Source: Pseudoalteromonas sp. 0303 (GTDB lineage: Bacteria > Pseudomonadota > Gammaproteobacteria > Enterobacterales > Alteromonadaceae). From it: DNA of 64,000 nucleotides. The notes beneath the pieces were generated by a model that was not told the DNA's origin, made no database searches, and was given only the letters and a program-made list of their open reading frames with translations. Location of the stretch: assembly GCF_013349995.1 (NCBI RefSeq), contig NZ_JABVXF010000017.1, positions 31,989 through 95,988 of the forward strand. Reading direction: 5' to 3'. A program made the translations under genes and the position numbers. This document shows, one piece after another, positions 9,586-19,117 of this stretch (within the stretch, counting starts at the first letter, position 1; each line of letters opens with the position of its first letter).

Positions 9586-12228
9586 TTAGAATGATTGACG
9601 GAAACGAAGGTATGTAATACGTCCGTATGCGTCATATAAATCAAAGTTATAGTTACGACCGCCAAATGGGCTTAATTGCGGCTCTTTCTCAAAGGCATTT
9701 TGCATACCAAGAGAGATCTGCGTACCCGTAGACATGTTATATGTAACTTGCAAATCATGTGTTACCCAAGTAGCAATATTACCTGTCTTATCTAGAGAAC
9801 CATCATCATTTTGAGTAACGTCTTCATATTGCTTACCAATTAGATTGATATTCCATACAAAGTCAAAATCACTCCAAGTATAAGTATTGTTTAGTACTGC
9901 ACGATCTTGTGGCTCACCTGGATCTTTCAGTGTATTACGACCGCCATCTACTACGCTTTCAAACTGGTGACTCCATTGTAGAGTTTGCTTGAATGTGCCC
10001 GCATCCCCAAAATCAAAGGTAGTATTTAAATTTAAGTCTAAACCATTGATAGACCAGCTACCTTCATTTGCATAGCCTTGAGTGATTAGATCAATACCAC
10101 CATTGCTTAAGCGTTCAACACCTAAGCCTGCAGGAATTGGGTCACCTGTTTGCTCACGGTTAAGAATCGTTGTTGCGCCAAAGAAACGGATCATATTTGA
10201 TATTTCAATATCATAATAATCAGCAGAGAAGTTTAACCAATCTGTTGGTTGATACGCTAAACCTAATGATGTTTGTTTAGATGTTTCAGAACCAATTTCT
10301 GGGTTAGCAAGAGTAACTGCGTTAACTTGAACATCACAGCCTGCTTCAAGACCAAAGTTTAAGCATGAAGGATCATCGCTAACATTTGGGTTATCAGGAG
10401 CTGGCTTAGCAGTCGTGATATCAAGTGTTGGAGCACGGAAGCCTTCACCGTATGATGCACGGAGTACTAAACCTTCCATTACGTCATATTTAAATGAGAT
10501 TTTAGGCGAGAAATCACTACCGTAATCAGAATATTCATCATAACGGCCAGCAAGAGTCATCTCAAGATCTTCCATTAACGGGAATAATGCTTCGAAATAA
10601 GCACCTTTAACGTCACGAGAACCACCCGCACTGTTGCCTGATGAACCACCAACTTGACCAGCTTCAGAAAGCGAATCATAAGTATCTTGATACTCTTCTT
10701 TACGGTATTCAGCACCAACTACCGCTTGAATCATACCACCGCCAATTTCCATTACATCAAACGATGCTGACGCGAATAGTTCTTCTTGATTGAATTCACC
10801 AATACGAGAAGTGGTTACTTTAAGACCGCTTAAAAGCTCTTGATAATCGCTCTTTTCAGTATCTGTTGTAAAACGAGAACCAAATGGGTCATTTAACATA
10901 TAAGCGCCACTATCCATTGCAGCACGCGCATTACTACCCATTAAGTAGTTGCGACCGATTTCGTATGTTTTCGTTTTAGTCTTACGTGCACCAAAATCAA
11001 CAAAAACATCACCGATTGAACCTTCAGCACCGAATAAGAAATCAGTAGACCAGTTATCTACGTTGTTATCACGGTTACCTAGTGCAGCAAAACGGTGACG
11101 GATTTCAACTAAGCTTGGATCATCGCCATTGGCAATTTCACCAGCTCGCTTATCAGCCATATAGCTCGCAAACTCTGCATCATAAAAAGGGCTATTTGGG
11201 TTAATAGGGTTGTTAGGGCTATCATCAGATAAGAAGGCTGCATCACCTGCATCATTTAAAGAAGGTGCATATCGACCAAATGATTTTGTCTTAGAAACAA
11301 GAGTATGCGAGAAGATTTTCCAATCATCATTAATTTCATATTCTGCTTTTAGGAAAGCAGATTGGTTACCTGTTGATGCTTCATTAGCATTGGTAGCATT
11401 GAAGTTGTAACCACAGGCACCCGTTGAGCCATACATGAAGTTTTCTAAGCTGTCACATTCTTCTTGAGAAATGATCGATCTGTAACCTGCTTCCTTTAAA
11501 GCATTCACACCAAAGCTAGATGCACCAGGTTGAACCCAAGGATAATCATGTTCATAAATAATATCGCGGCTATTCCAAGAAACGCCACCAATCACTGATG
11601 CATTATCGCTCGATGCACCGAAAACAACTGAGCCTTCCTCACGATCACCACCTTCCTCTGGAAGGCTCACATCGCCCGCACCTAGACGTACCTCAACACC
11701 ATTAAAGTTTTTACGAGTAATAATATTGATTACACCTGCAATTGCATCAGAACCATAAACAGCTGAAGCACCATCAGATAAAATCTCAATACGCTCTACT
11801 GCAGCCATCGGGATTGAGTTTAAGTCTTGTGAGTTACCTGTTGAAGGTGACTTAGGAAGACGACGACCATCAACTAGGATTAAAGAGCGTGATGCTCCTA
11901 AACCACGTAGGTTAACTTGAGAAACACCTTGAGCTGAACTACCAGATTGAGGACGGAATGAACCTGCTGAGTTAAAGCTAGTATTACGGATCAAATCAGA
12001 AACTGACGTTTGCCCTGAAAAGTCGATTGATGCACGGTCAATAACGGTTACTGGAATTGAGCCTTCTAAATCTGTACGTTTAATACGTGAACCTGTTACG
12101 GCGATACGTTCAACTTCTTCTACACCATTTTCATCAGCAGCAAAAGACGAAGCTGAAAATGCAGCAGTTGACGCTGCACCAAAAGCAATCGCTAATCGAA
12201 CTGCTTTTGAAACTTGATTATTTAACAT
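9586..12228 (-). CDS. TonB-dependent outer membrane receptor (first of three)
   Basis: About 880 residues from the ATG at 12228. That start is chosen over one eight codons upstream because CAGGGAGA sits five bases before it, as in the two sister genes. The signal peptide MLNNQVSKAVRLAIAFGAAS ends near SSFA. VERIAVTGSRIKRTD is the TonB-box/plug entry. The plug domain follows with LRGLGASRSLILVDGRRLP and IERIEILSDGASAVYGSDAIAG. A 22-strand-type barrel ends with the terminal aromatic LRFRQSF. The receptor imports a large or scarce substrate across the outer membrane using TonB-ExbBD energy. The presence of an S9 peptidase gene upstream suggests peptides, which is inference only. Confidence 0.92.
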   Translation of the reverse strand: MLNNQVSKAVRLAIAFGAASTAAFSASSFAADENGVEEVERIAVTGSRIKRTDLEGSIPVTVIDRASIDFSGQTSVSDLIRNTSFNSAGSFRPQSGSSAQGVSQVNLRGLGASRSLILVDGRRLPKSPSTGNSQDLNSIPMAAVERIEILSDGASAVYGSDAIAGVINIITRKNFNGVEVRLGAGDVSLPEEGGDREEGSVVFGASSDNASVIGGVSWNSRDIIYEHDYPWVQPGASSFGVNALKEAGYRSIISQEECDSLENFMYGSTGACGYNFNATNANEASTGNQSAFLKAEYEINDDWKIFSHTLVSKTKSFGRYAPSLNDAGDAAFLSDDSPNNPINPNSPFYDAEFASYMADKRAGEIANGDDPSLVEIRHRFAALGNRDNNVDNWSTDFLFGAEGSIGDVFVDFGARKTKTKTYEIGRNYLMGSNARAAMDSGAYMLNDPFGSRFTTDTEKSDYQELLSGLKVTTSRIGEFNQEELFASASFDVMEIGGGMIQAVVGAEYRKEEYQDTYDSLSEAGQVGGSSGNSAGGSRDVKGAYFEALFPLMEDLEMTLAGRYDEYSDYGSDFSPKISFKYDVMEGLVLRASYGEGFRAPTLDITTAKPAPDNPNVSDDPSCLNFGLEAGCDVQVNAVTLANPEIGSETSKQTSLGLAYQPTDWLNFSADYYDIEISNMIRFFGATTILNREQTGDPIPAGLGVERLSNGGIDLITQGYANEGSWSINGLDLNLNTTFDFGDAGTFKQTLQWSHQFESVVDGGRNTLKDPGEPQDRAVLNNTYTWSDFDFVWNINLIGKQYEDVTQNDDGSLDKTGNIATWVTHDLQVTYNMSTGTQISLGMQNAFEKEPQLSPFGGRNYNFDLYDAYGRITYLRFRQSF

Positions 12229-12260
12229 TTGATTCTCCCTGGTCATATCCATGTTATGAC
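12229..12260 (-). promoter_or_regulatory. Conserved receptor leader: stem-loop plus strong ribosome binding site
   Basis: Immediately upstream of the ATG is CAGGGAGAATCAA, identical in the two sister receptors. A perfect 6-bp stem GTCATA/TATGAC with a 7-base loop lies directly before it (12242-12247 and 12255-12260). The other two receptors have stems of different sequence at the same place. Confidence 0.55.
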
Positions 12261-12275
12261 TTTATTAATTTATTT

Positions 12276-12312
12276 TACCCCCTAAAGAGGTACTAGTACC
12301 CCATAAGGGAAT
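12276..12312. promoter_or_regulatory. Palindrome upstream of the first receptor
   Basis: The perfect 12-bp palindrome GGTACTAGTACC lies at 12289-12300. It is the core of a longer imperfect dyad whose outer arms are CCCT-rich and AGGG-rich. It sits 60-85 bases upstream of the receptor start, where an operator or a 5' UTR hairpin could lie. Confidence 0.4.
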
Positions 12313-12454
12313 TAAATACTAATATTAGGGACAACTTTTGGTCAACAGTTTTTTAACCATTGTTTTTTAATGTAAATTTTAAGTTTCAAGTGTATATAAA
12401 ATTAAAGAAAAATTTGATTACATATATTTCACATTGGTTTATATATTCGAAACA

Positions 12455-12502
12455 ATAAAAAACCCAGAACAAGGTTCGAGCCTTAATTTCTGGGTTTTTT
12501 AT
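12455..12502 (-). terminator. Terminator of the S9 peptidase gene
   Basis: The inverted repeat AAAAACCCAGAA/TTCTGGGTTTTT flanks about 20 loop bases. It ends in a T-run in both directions and lies directly downstream of the peptidase stop codon. Confidence 0.82.
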
Positions 12503-12519
12503 ATTTTTTTGATAATTTA

Positions 12520-14460
12520 TTATTTCAAATATCTAGCCAAAAACTTTTCCATTTTTGTGTAAAGCTCAACTTTATTTTCTTGCTTCTGGAAGCCATGACC
12601 TTCATTTTCTTTCATTATCCATTCATCATCTGACAAAATTACTCCTTTTTTTGCCAGTGCATCGCGTAAATCAGTTGCGTGTTGCTTAACTACGCGCGGG
12701 TCTTTCGCACCTTGCACTATCATTAGTGGCGCTTTAATTTTATCAACATGTTGCAACGGTGACATTCGTTTCATTAGGGCTTCATCAGATGGATCACCAA
12801 TCTGCATTTCAAGCACTTCACGTTGTGACTCCCAATGCTTTGGTAATGTATCAAATAATAAAGACACATCTGTTACGCCAACGTAATCTATTCCGCATTT
12901 ATAAAGTTCAGGTGTAAACGCAAGGCCTGCTACTGTGGCATAGCCACCGTAACTCGCGCCATAAATACAGACCTTATTCGCATCTGCGATACCTTCTGAA
13001 ACCAAATATTTAACGGTATCTGTAATATCATTTTGCATTTCAGCGCCCCATTTTCCACCATAGCCCGCTTGCTGGAATTTGCGACCATAACCGCCAGAAC
13101 CCCTAAAGTTAACTTGGACTGTGGCATAGCCTCTACTTGCAAAAAACTGGGCTTCAGGATTGAATCCCCAATAATCTCGAATTCCAAAGGGACCACCATG
13201 TGGATTTACGATAAGAGGTAGCTGTTTACCCGACGAGTTTTTAGGAATTGTGATATAACCATTTAATGTTAAACCATCTCTACTTTTGAATTCGATAGGC
13301 TGCATCGGCGACATCGCTTTAGGATCTATCCATGACATTGGGCTTAATAATGCTTTTAAGCTATTGTCATTTTTATTGAATAAATAATATTGGCCGGGAT
13401 CAGTGTCACTCGCTGCATAGACAATATTGAGCACTTCATCATCAGAGCGACTGGTAATTGTCACAACTTTATCGGGAAATGCCTGCTTTAATGAGGTCAT
13501 CATTTTTGCAGTCTGTTCATCGAAGTATACTTCTTCAAGGTATTTGTCATAAAAACTAATTGAAGTAAGCTTTTTACGCTTTCTCGAAAAGCTAAGCGAT
13601 GTAACATCAACGTTATCATGGGCAAAAATTTGTTCGCCTAACTTATTCGTTTCTGGATCGAAATAAAAAACAGCTTTGGTATCACGACCTAAATCAGAAG
13701 CGACGAACAACGTTTTATTATCGAAATCAAATGCCAATGGTTCAATATTTGCCTCTTCGGCATTGTACTCTCGTAATACTCTGAATTTTTCTTCGCCTTT
13801 TCCTTTATAAAGTAGAGTACCTTTTAAACCTTCAATCGTTAAAGCGCCACGTACCTCACCATCATGATCAAGCATCCAACCCTGAACGTTACCAGGGTTC
13901 TTTGCAAGTAAGTCCATCTTGTAATTACGTTCGTGTTTACGATCCCAACGGCTGTCGATTGGCAGTTTATATAAATCTGGAGCAACAATGTTTCGGCCGT
14001 TATATTGCACCAGAATATGCTTTGGATCATCTGGTAATAAATGCACAACTGATGCAGAGCGGATACCTGATGCGCCAACTTTTGATCCGACTAACTGCAC
14101 GACCTTCGCACGTTTCTTATGGGCATCAATTGTATAAATACTGAATGCTTCATTACCATTACTGTCTAGTGTAAAAATAATGTCATCATTATTCACCCAA
14201 GAGAAACTATTGATATCTTGCTCATCAAACTTTGTTATTGGCCTCGCATTTTTAAAGCCATCAACTTCCATTACAACAATATTTCTACGCTCGTTAATTG
14301 GCGATAAAACCGCAAGGTACTTCCCATTCGGAGAAAGTTGCAAATTAGAAAATTTAGGTGTTTTAAAGAAGTCCTCAATCGGGATGTCTTGCGTTTTGGA
14401 GCCGACACTCATAGATAAACTGAGCAAACTACTCAAAAGTAAAAACCATATTATTTTCAT
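12520..14460 (-). CDS. S9 family prolyl oligopeptidase-type serine peptidase, exported
   Basis: 646 residues. A signal peptide (MKIIWFLLLSSLLSLSMSVG) is followed by a beta-propeller-like amino region (WD40/PD40-like strands such as NLQLSPNGKYLAVLSP). The C-terminal alpha/beta-hydrolase domain has the nucleophile Ser503 in YGASYGGYA, an Asp in VQGAKDPRV and a His in ENEGHGF. These enzymes cleave short peptides, often after proline or alanine; the location is probably periplasmic. The gene lies between two TonB-dependent receptor genes on the same strand, separated from each by a terminator. The same neighbour pair (S9 enzyme with TonB receptor) is known from lasso-peptide isopeptidase loci, but no lasso precursor or synthetase is visible here. 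General dipeptide scavenging is the simpler view. Confidence 0.9.
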   Translation of the reverse strand: MKIIWFLLLSSLLSLSMSVGSKTQDIPIEDFFKTPKFSNLQLSPNGKYLAVLSPINERRNIVVMEVDGFKNARPITKFDEQDINSFSWVNNDDIIFTLDSNGNEAFSIYTIDAHKKRAKVVQLVGSKVGASGIRSASVVHLLPDDPKHILVQYNGRNIVAPDLYKLPIDSRWDRKHERNYKMDLLAKNPGNVQGWMLDHDGEVRGALTIEGLKGTLLYKGKGEEKFRVLREYNAEEANIEPLAFDFDNKTLFVASDLGRDTKAVFYFDPETNKLGEQIFAHDNVDVTSLSFSRKRKKLTSISFYDKYLEEVYFDEQTAKMMTSLKQAFPDKVVTITSRSDDEVLNIVYAASDTDPGQYYLFNKNDNSLKALLSPMSWIDPKAMSPMQPIEFKSRDGLTLNGYITIPKNSSGKQLPLIVNPHGGPFGIRDYWGFNPEAQFFASRGYATVQVNFRGSGGYGRKFQQAGYGGKWGAEMQNDITDTVKYLVSEGIADANKVCIYGASYGGYATVAGLAFTPELYKCGIDYVGVTDVSLLFDTLPKHWESQREVLEMQIGDPSDEALMKRMSPLQHVDKIKAPLMIVQGAKDPRVVKQHATDLRDALAKKGVILSDDEWIMKENEGHGFQKQENKVELYTKMEKFLARYLK

Positions 14461-14523
14461 TTTAATATTCCCTTTAATTATGACGATAAATGTTTGGGTT
14501 ATTTATAACTTAGTACTTTGCAT

Positions 14524-14552
14524 AAAAAAACCCTGCTACAGCAGGGTTTTAA
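14524..14552 (-). terminator. Terminator of the second TonB-dependent receptor
   Basis: The stem CCCTGC/GCAGGG with a TACA loop is extended by A/T pairs. A seven-base T-run follows on the minus strand. The S9 peptidase gene starts about 64 bases further on. Confidence 0.85.
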
Positions 14553-14575
14553 GAGCTTATACTAATTATTTTAGC

Positions 14576-17239
14576 TTAGAATTTTTGTTCTAAACGAAGG
14601 TACATTGAACGACCTGTTTGATCGTATAATGACCAGCTTGAATCACGGTAATCACGGAAGCCGTCATACCAAGAAGGTGCTTTCTTATCAAATACGTTGT
14701 TAACACCTACAGAAATTTTAGTATTTGTTGGTGCAGTGTATGTGAACTGAGCATTATGCTTGAAGTATGAAGGAACGTCAGCAAGGTAATCAACACCCCA
14801 CTCTTCGTTACCTGACTCTTGAGCGCCTACGTAGAACATAGTCCAAGAAGCACTGTAATCTTCATAAGAATAGCTAACACCTAAATCAGCTTTCCAATCT
14901 GGGTAATCTTGAAGACCAGCATAATCAAACGGTTCTGCATCTTTATCAGCTTTTTCTTCAAACTCCATAACTTTTGAAACGTTTAGCATTACGCCAAAGT
15001 CACCGAAGCTAGTTTCATGCTTATAGCGAGTTGAGAAATCGAAACCAGACGTTTGTAGTGATGCTTTATTGATATAACCTGTGTAGATGTAATCAATTTG
15101 GCCAGTACCATTAGCACGGTCGATAGCATCTGGTGTAGAACCTAAACCACCTTCCTCTTGTTCAATACGTAGAAGTTCAGTTGTGCTTACGTCATCGATA
15201 CGGTTTTCGTAGCTGATATCGTAGTAAGTTAATTCTACTGCTAAGCCATCAACGATATCCCATACGAAACCAAGCGTCGTAGAGTCACCCGTTTCTTCAG
15301 TAAGGTTTGCATTACCACCGAACCATGTCGCTACTTGCTCACCAGCGTCAGAACAATAACCTTCTAATGATTGACCAGGGTTAGCATCACACCATGCTGT
15401 ATCACGAACAGTTGGGAAGCTTAATGCATAAGACTGGAACATTTCGCCCATGTTAGGAGCACGGAAAGACTCACCCCAAGAACCACGGATTAATAATGTG
15501 TCAGTTGGGCGCCAAGTAACACCTACTTTTGGAACAACTTTATCAAATGTAGTGCTCTTTTCACCAAGGTTAGTCATACCTGACTGTTCGTATTTCTCAT
15601 AACGACCAGCAACAGTTACATCAATTTCGTAAGGTAAGCTTGCTTGAATTTCCATGTATGCAGCAGTACGGTCACGAGTTGCATATACGTCATCGCCGCC
15701 TGAACCGCCTGAGATGAAACCATTTGCAGACTCAGGGTCAGATACTTGAGTGAAATCAATTTCTTCAAATTCTGCACCAACAACACCAGCAATAACGAAA
15801 TCACCGTTATCAACGAATGTAGTAGACACTAAACCATCAATTTGTTGGCTTTCGTAACGACCTTCGTAAGTACCTGTATGCGCTGCATATTGGTATAAGT
15901 CTGTAAGTTGAGTATTCCACTCTTCGTAGCTCATGCCAGTAGTGTTAAGAATATCATATTCACCAGAGTCAATTGCGCTTTGTAACATTACGTCATTAAC
16001 TAGGTTGCTACCAAAAACATTTGTTTTAGAGATGCTGTTTTGATAGTTGATTTCCCAATCAAAACCATTACCAATATCAGTGAAGCCTTCAAGACCTAAT
16101 ACGATGTCTGTAGTTACAACTTCTGTTTTTGTATCACGGTTACCAATTGGCACAGAACGCATGTAAAGACGGATATCTTCATCTTCTGGGTTATATTGGT
16201 TGTCAGCATCCATCCAAACTGCACCGGTAGATACTGGCGTACCTGCGTAACGAGAGTTTGTTTCGTTGAAACTTGCCATTGCACGACCAACAAAGCGAAT
16301 GTTGTCAGTCAATTCATAGTTAAAGTTAGTTAAGAATGAGTTGTTTTCTACGTCTGGGTAGAATTTTGTAACGTTACCGTAGTTGTATAAACAACCACCA
16401 ACGCCGTTCTCATCCATAGAATTTACGACGTCAGCTGTTTGGTCACAAAGCTCAGGGTTAGAGATATAGCTACCCGCACCACCGATTCGGTAGTTTGGAA
16501 CATGGCTATAACCGCTGTACGCACCGTAAGTTGGATCGTCCATCGCCCAAATTTCTTTGTCGAAGATTGCATTGTCACGTGAGTTTTCATACGTGAAGAT
16601 GATGTTACCTTTTTCAGATGTGTAACCTGAAGTAATTGAGAAAGTTTTGCTTTCGCCACCTTCAACTTTAGGTACTTCGTAATCGTATTTTACGCTAACG
16701 CCATCAAAGTCTTTTTTAGTGATGATATTGATTACACCAGCAACTGCAGATGAACCATAAACAGCTGATGCGCCATCGCGAAGGATTTCAACACGCTCAA
16801 CAACAGCCATTGGGATGATTGATGTATCAGCCGATGAACCAGAAGATGAACTTGTACCAGGCATACGACGACCATCTAATAATACAAGTGTCGCGTCAGA
16901 ACCAAGACCACGTAAGTTAATGTTAGAAGAAGCTGCACCACCAGCACCGTAACCAGATACACCTTTCCAAGAACCGAAAGAGTTAGAAGCAAGGTTATTT
17001 AAAACGTCAGCAACTGTAGGCTCACCTGAAAGGCTGATTTCTGCCGCTGATAAAACAGTAACTGGAGAGCTGTTCTCAAGATCTACCTGCTTGATACGTG
17101 AACCAGTAACTTGGATACGCTCAACTTTTTCTGCGTTTTCTTCATCTGCAGCAAATGTGCTTGCAGAAAATGCAGCTGTAGAAGCTGCGCCAAAAGCGAC
17201 CGCTAAGCGAACAGCTTTTGAAACTTTATTATTTAACAT
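14576..17239 (-). CDS. TonB-dependent outer membrane receptor (second of three)
   Basis: 887 residues starting at ATG 17239 after CAGGGAGAATCAA. The signal peptide is nearly identical to that of the sister receptors (MLNNKVSKAVRLAVAFGAAS). VERIQVTGSRIKQVD is followed by a plug with LRGLGSDATLVLLDGRRMP and VERVEILRDGASAVYGSSAVAG. The barrel ends in YLRLEQKF. Acidic, aromatic-rich surface loops and one short cysteine pair (CDANPGQSLEGYC) are visible. It is divergent from the DUF547 genes across a 640-base AT-rich interval and ends at its own terminator. The ligand is not recognisable. Presence upstream of the S9 peptidase suggests peptide uptake by inference. Confidence 0.92.
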   Translation of the reverse strand: MLNNKVSKAVRLAVAFGAASTAAFSASTFAADEENAEKVERIQVTGSRIKQVDLENSSPVTVLSAAEISLSGEPTVADVLNNLASNSFGSWKGVSGYGAGGAASSNINLRGLGSDATLVLLDGRRMPGTSSSSGSSADTSIIPMAVVERVEILRDGASAVYGSSAVAGVINIITKKDFDGVSVKYDYEVPKVEGGESKTFSITSGYTSEKGNIIFTYENSRDNAIFDKEIWAMDDPTYGAYSGYSHVPNYRIGGAGSYISNPELCDQTADVVNSMDENGVGGCLYNYGNVTKFYPDVENNSFLTNFNYELTDNIRFVGRAMASFNETNSRYAGTPVSTGAVWMDADNQYNPEDEDIRLYMRSVPIGNRDTKTEVVTTDIVLGLEGFTDIGNGFDWEINYQNSISKTNVFGSNLVNDVMLQSAIDSGEYDILNTTGMSYEEWNTQLTDLYQYAAHTGTYEGRYESQQIDGLVSTTFVDNGDFVIAGVVGAEFEEIDFTQVSDPESANGFISGGSGGDDVYATRDRTAAYMEIQASLPYEIDVTVAGRYEKYEQSGMTNLGEKSTTFDKVVPKVGVTWRPTDTLLIRGSWGESFRAPNMGEMFQSYALSFPTVRDTAWCDANPGQSLEGYCSDAGEQVATWFGGNANLTEETGDSTTLGFVWDIVDGLAVELTYYDISYENRIDDVSTTELLRIEQEEGGLGSTPDAIDRANGTGQIDYIYTGYINKASLQTSGFDFSTRYKHETSFGDFGVMLNVSKVMEFEEKADKDAEPFDYAGLQDYPDWKADLGVSYSYEDYSASWTMFYVGAQESGNEEWGVDYLADVPSYFKHNAQFTYTAPTNTKISVGVNNVFDKKAPSWYDGFRDYRDSSWSLYDQTGRSMYLRLEQKF

Positions 17240-17270
17240 TTGATTCTCCCTGGACCATGTTATTCATGGA
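17240..17270 (-). promoter_or_regulatory. Conserved receptor leader: stem-loop plus ribosome binding site
   Basis: The conserved CCAGGGAGAATCAA precedes the ATG. A 5-bp stem CCATG/CATGG with loop TTATT (17255-17269) stands just before it, in the same place as the different stems of the other two receptors. Confidence 0.5.
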
Positions 17271-17879
17271 ATATTTATAGTTATTCAAAAAAAATGCATA
17301 TTAGGCAGTAATTTTGAGCGTTGATAATAATACTCGCCACTCTTAAAGGTCAACACTTCGCTAACTCAAAAGTTCAATTTTTAACAATAAATAAAACACT
17401 AACCATAATAATAAAACATAATTAACACCTTCAAACCCCTTTAAATACAATAGACACAGCAACATTTACAACAGGTTACAAAGGTCAAAAAGAATTTAAT
17501 TTTTTAGTATTGATATAGGTACTAAAGCAAAACCCAGCAACAATTGCATATTTAGCAATAAAACTTAACGCTGATAAATGGCATTTTTTATCTTTAAAAA
17601 TAAAAAAATAAAATTTTAATACCTTACAATTAAGATGAAACCACAACAAACATGGTCAAAATGATTCATACATGTAGAAAAAGGACAAAATGATGCAAAA
17701 GTTAACAGAATGAACATTCTATTAACTAGCAATAACTAACGGAAAGTACAGAAAAACATTTAACCCCTTATATTTTCTGAAGATAAACAAGTAAAACCAG
17801 AACAAATTCGGTACCTATAAACTTGAAAAAACTGTAACAATCACTGATAGTAAGATTGTTAAAACAACAAGGAAAAATC
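17271..17879. other. Long AT-rich divergent intergenic region
   Basis: About 600 bases without a credible gene, between receptor 2 (leftward) and the DUF547 pair (rightward). It should hold both promoters. It contains two dyads: TTTAGTA/TACTAAA at 17503-17526, and GTTAACAGAAT/ATTCTATTAAC at 17701-17726. It also has a direct repeat CAAAATGAT at 17657 and 17686. No convincing Fur box was found; a GATAATAAT stretch near 17322 matches only one half-site. Confidence 0.5.
17701..17726. promoter_or_regulatory. Near-perfect dyad, possible operator
   Basis: The 11-base arms GTTAACAGAAT and ATTCTATTAAC differ at one position and flank GAAC. The dyad lies about 155 bases upstream of the first DUF547 start and 460 bases upstream of receptor 2, in non-coding DNA. 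This is typical of a regulator site, but the regulator is unknown. Confidence 0.4.
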
Positions 17880-19055
17880 ATGTTTAAACAATTATTACTA
17901 ATTGCATTTACGTTTTGCTCACTTTCTTCGTATGCAAAAATAAATGAACTACCAGAAGAATTTTCAGACTTTAGCCTTAATCGAGATATTAAAATTTCGT
18001 ATGAGGACCTTGATAACTTACTTGAAATGACTGTTATCGACATGGGGATGTCAGACCGAAGCTCTCGCAAATCTCAATCCTCCATTGGCACCCGCATGAA
18101 ATCGCACAGAAACAACGATACTGCGCTTGAAGCCAATCGTTTTTTCTTCGAAGGTGTTACTAAATCAGAGATAAAGGATGGCTTTCACAAGATTAGAGTT
18201 AGCTTGGAGAAGGTACCTAGCGAAGTGTCGCTGAATGATTTAAGCCTAGACGAGCAGTTAGCTTACTGGCTTAACCTCTATAATACAGCCATGGTCGAAA
18301 AATTAATTGAACACTACCCTATTCGCGATACAGAAGACCTTCTATTTGGTGATGACTCGATTTTAGAAGATGAGTTTTTAACCGTTGCCGGTTACAAACT
18401 TTCACTCAATGATATTCAACATAAAATTGTTTTTGAAAAATTTGGTAAAAAAAAGCCGATAGTTATGTATGGCTTTTATCAAGGTAACATTGGTAGCCCA
18501 AACCTTCGAGATGAAGCTTATAAAGGTAGCAAGGTTTACCATCAACTTGTTGAAAATGGTGAGGAATTTGTAAACTCAAATAGAGGCATGCAAATTAAGC
18601 GTAAAAATCGCCTTTATGTATCTAAATATTATGAGCAAGCTGAGTCTTTATTTTCAGATTTCGAAAGTGACTTACGTGAGCACTTAGAAGACTACGCTGA
18701 AGGTCAAATGAAAAGCGGTGTTAAATACGCCAAACGCTTCAAAGTTGATATCGAAGATTGGAGTATTACTGATTTATATGGTACCGACCGTGACTATGGC
18801 GGATCTGCATCAACTAACCCTGCAGCAATGCTTAATGCAGTTGTAAGCAACTCAGCTGTACCAATCGGTCCTGAAGGTAGTGGCTCGGGTATTGGAGCGG
18901 TTAATGTGAGTCATATTACAGATTCAATTATGATGCGCACCATGGATTTTGGTCGTTTTTCTCCTGAAATGTTAGAGAAAATCAAAAAACTTAACTTGAA
19001 GCGCCAAGACAACAGTGGCTCTGTTGAGATTAAGGATCTTGATTCAAACAATTAA
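17880..19055 (+). CDS. Secreted DUF547-domain protein, first of a tandem pair
   Basis: 391 residues from the ATG at 17880, chosen because AAGGA lies seven bases upstream and a signal peptide (MFKQLLLIAFTFCSLSSYA) follows directly. The DUF547 core includes LDEQLAYWLNLYNTAMVEKL and SLNDIQHKIV, then GSPNLR and EEFVNSNRGM. In most DUF547 proteins, as I recall them, the third block carries cysteines (a C-G-x-x-S-C-P pattern); here it reads GNIGSPNLR without cysteine. The function of the family is not established in bacteria; the protein is probably periplasmic or secreted. A Ser/Gly/Ala-rich stretch (SAVPIGPEGSGSGIG) near the carboxyl end is absent from the paralogue next door. A terminator separates the pair. 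Confidence 0.82.
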   Translation: MFKQLLLIAFTFCSLSSYAKINELPEEFSDFSLNRDIKISYEDLDNLLEMTVIDMGMSDRSSRKSQSSIGTRMKSHRNNDTALEANRFFFEGVTKSEIKDGFHKIRVSLEKVPSEVSLNDLSLDEQLAYWLNLYNTAMVEKLIEHYPIRDTEDLLFGDDSILEDEFLTVAGYKLSLNDIQHKIVFEKFGKKKPIVMYGFYQGNIGSPNLRDEAYKGSKVYHQLVENGEEFVNSNRGMQIKRKNRLYVSKYYEQAESLFSDFESDLREHLEDYAEGQMKSGVKYAKRFKVDIEDWSITDLYGTDRDYGGSASTNPAAMLNAVVSNSAVPIGPEGSGSGIGAVNVSHITDSIMMRTMDFGRFSPEMLEKIKKLNLKRQDNSGSVEIKDLDSNN

Positions 19056-19063
19056 AATAAGAA

Positions 19064-19100
19064 GGCCACTCGTCAAAAGAATGTGACGGGTGGCTTTTTC
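19064..19100 (+). terminator. Terminator between the two DUF547 genes
   Basis: An 11-bp stem GCCACTCGTCA/TGACGGGTGGC with one T-G pair is followed by TTTTT. The second gene begins 18 bases later with its own AGGGAG ribosome binding site, so it is either partly read through or has a promoter inside the first gene. Confidence 0.85.
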
Positions 19101-19117
19101 TGAACAGGGAGTTCGCT

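Noticed and set aside
12520..17239. Lasso-peptide locus suggested by the S9 peptidase with TonB receptors
   Set aside because: No precursor, lasso cyclase (asparagine-synthetase-like) or leader protease is present, so only generic peptide use is supported.
17318..17335. Fur-box-like GATAATAAT upstream of receptor 2
   Set aside because: Only one half-site matches; the other half has too many mismatches to claim iron regulation.
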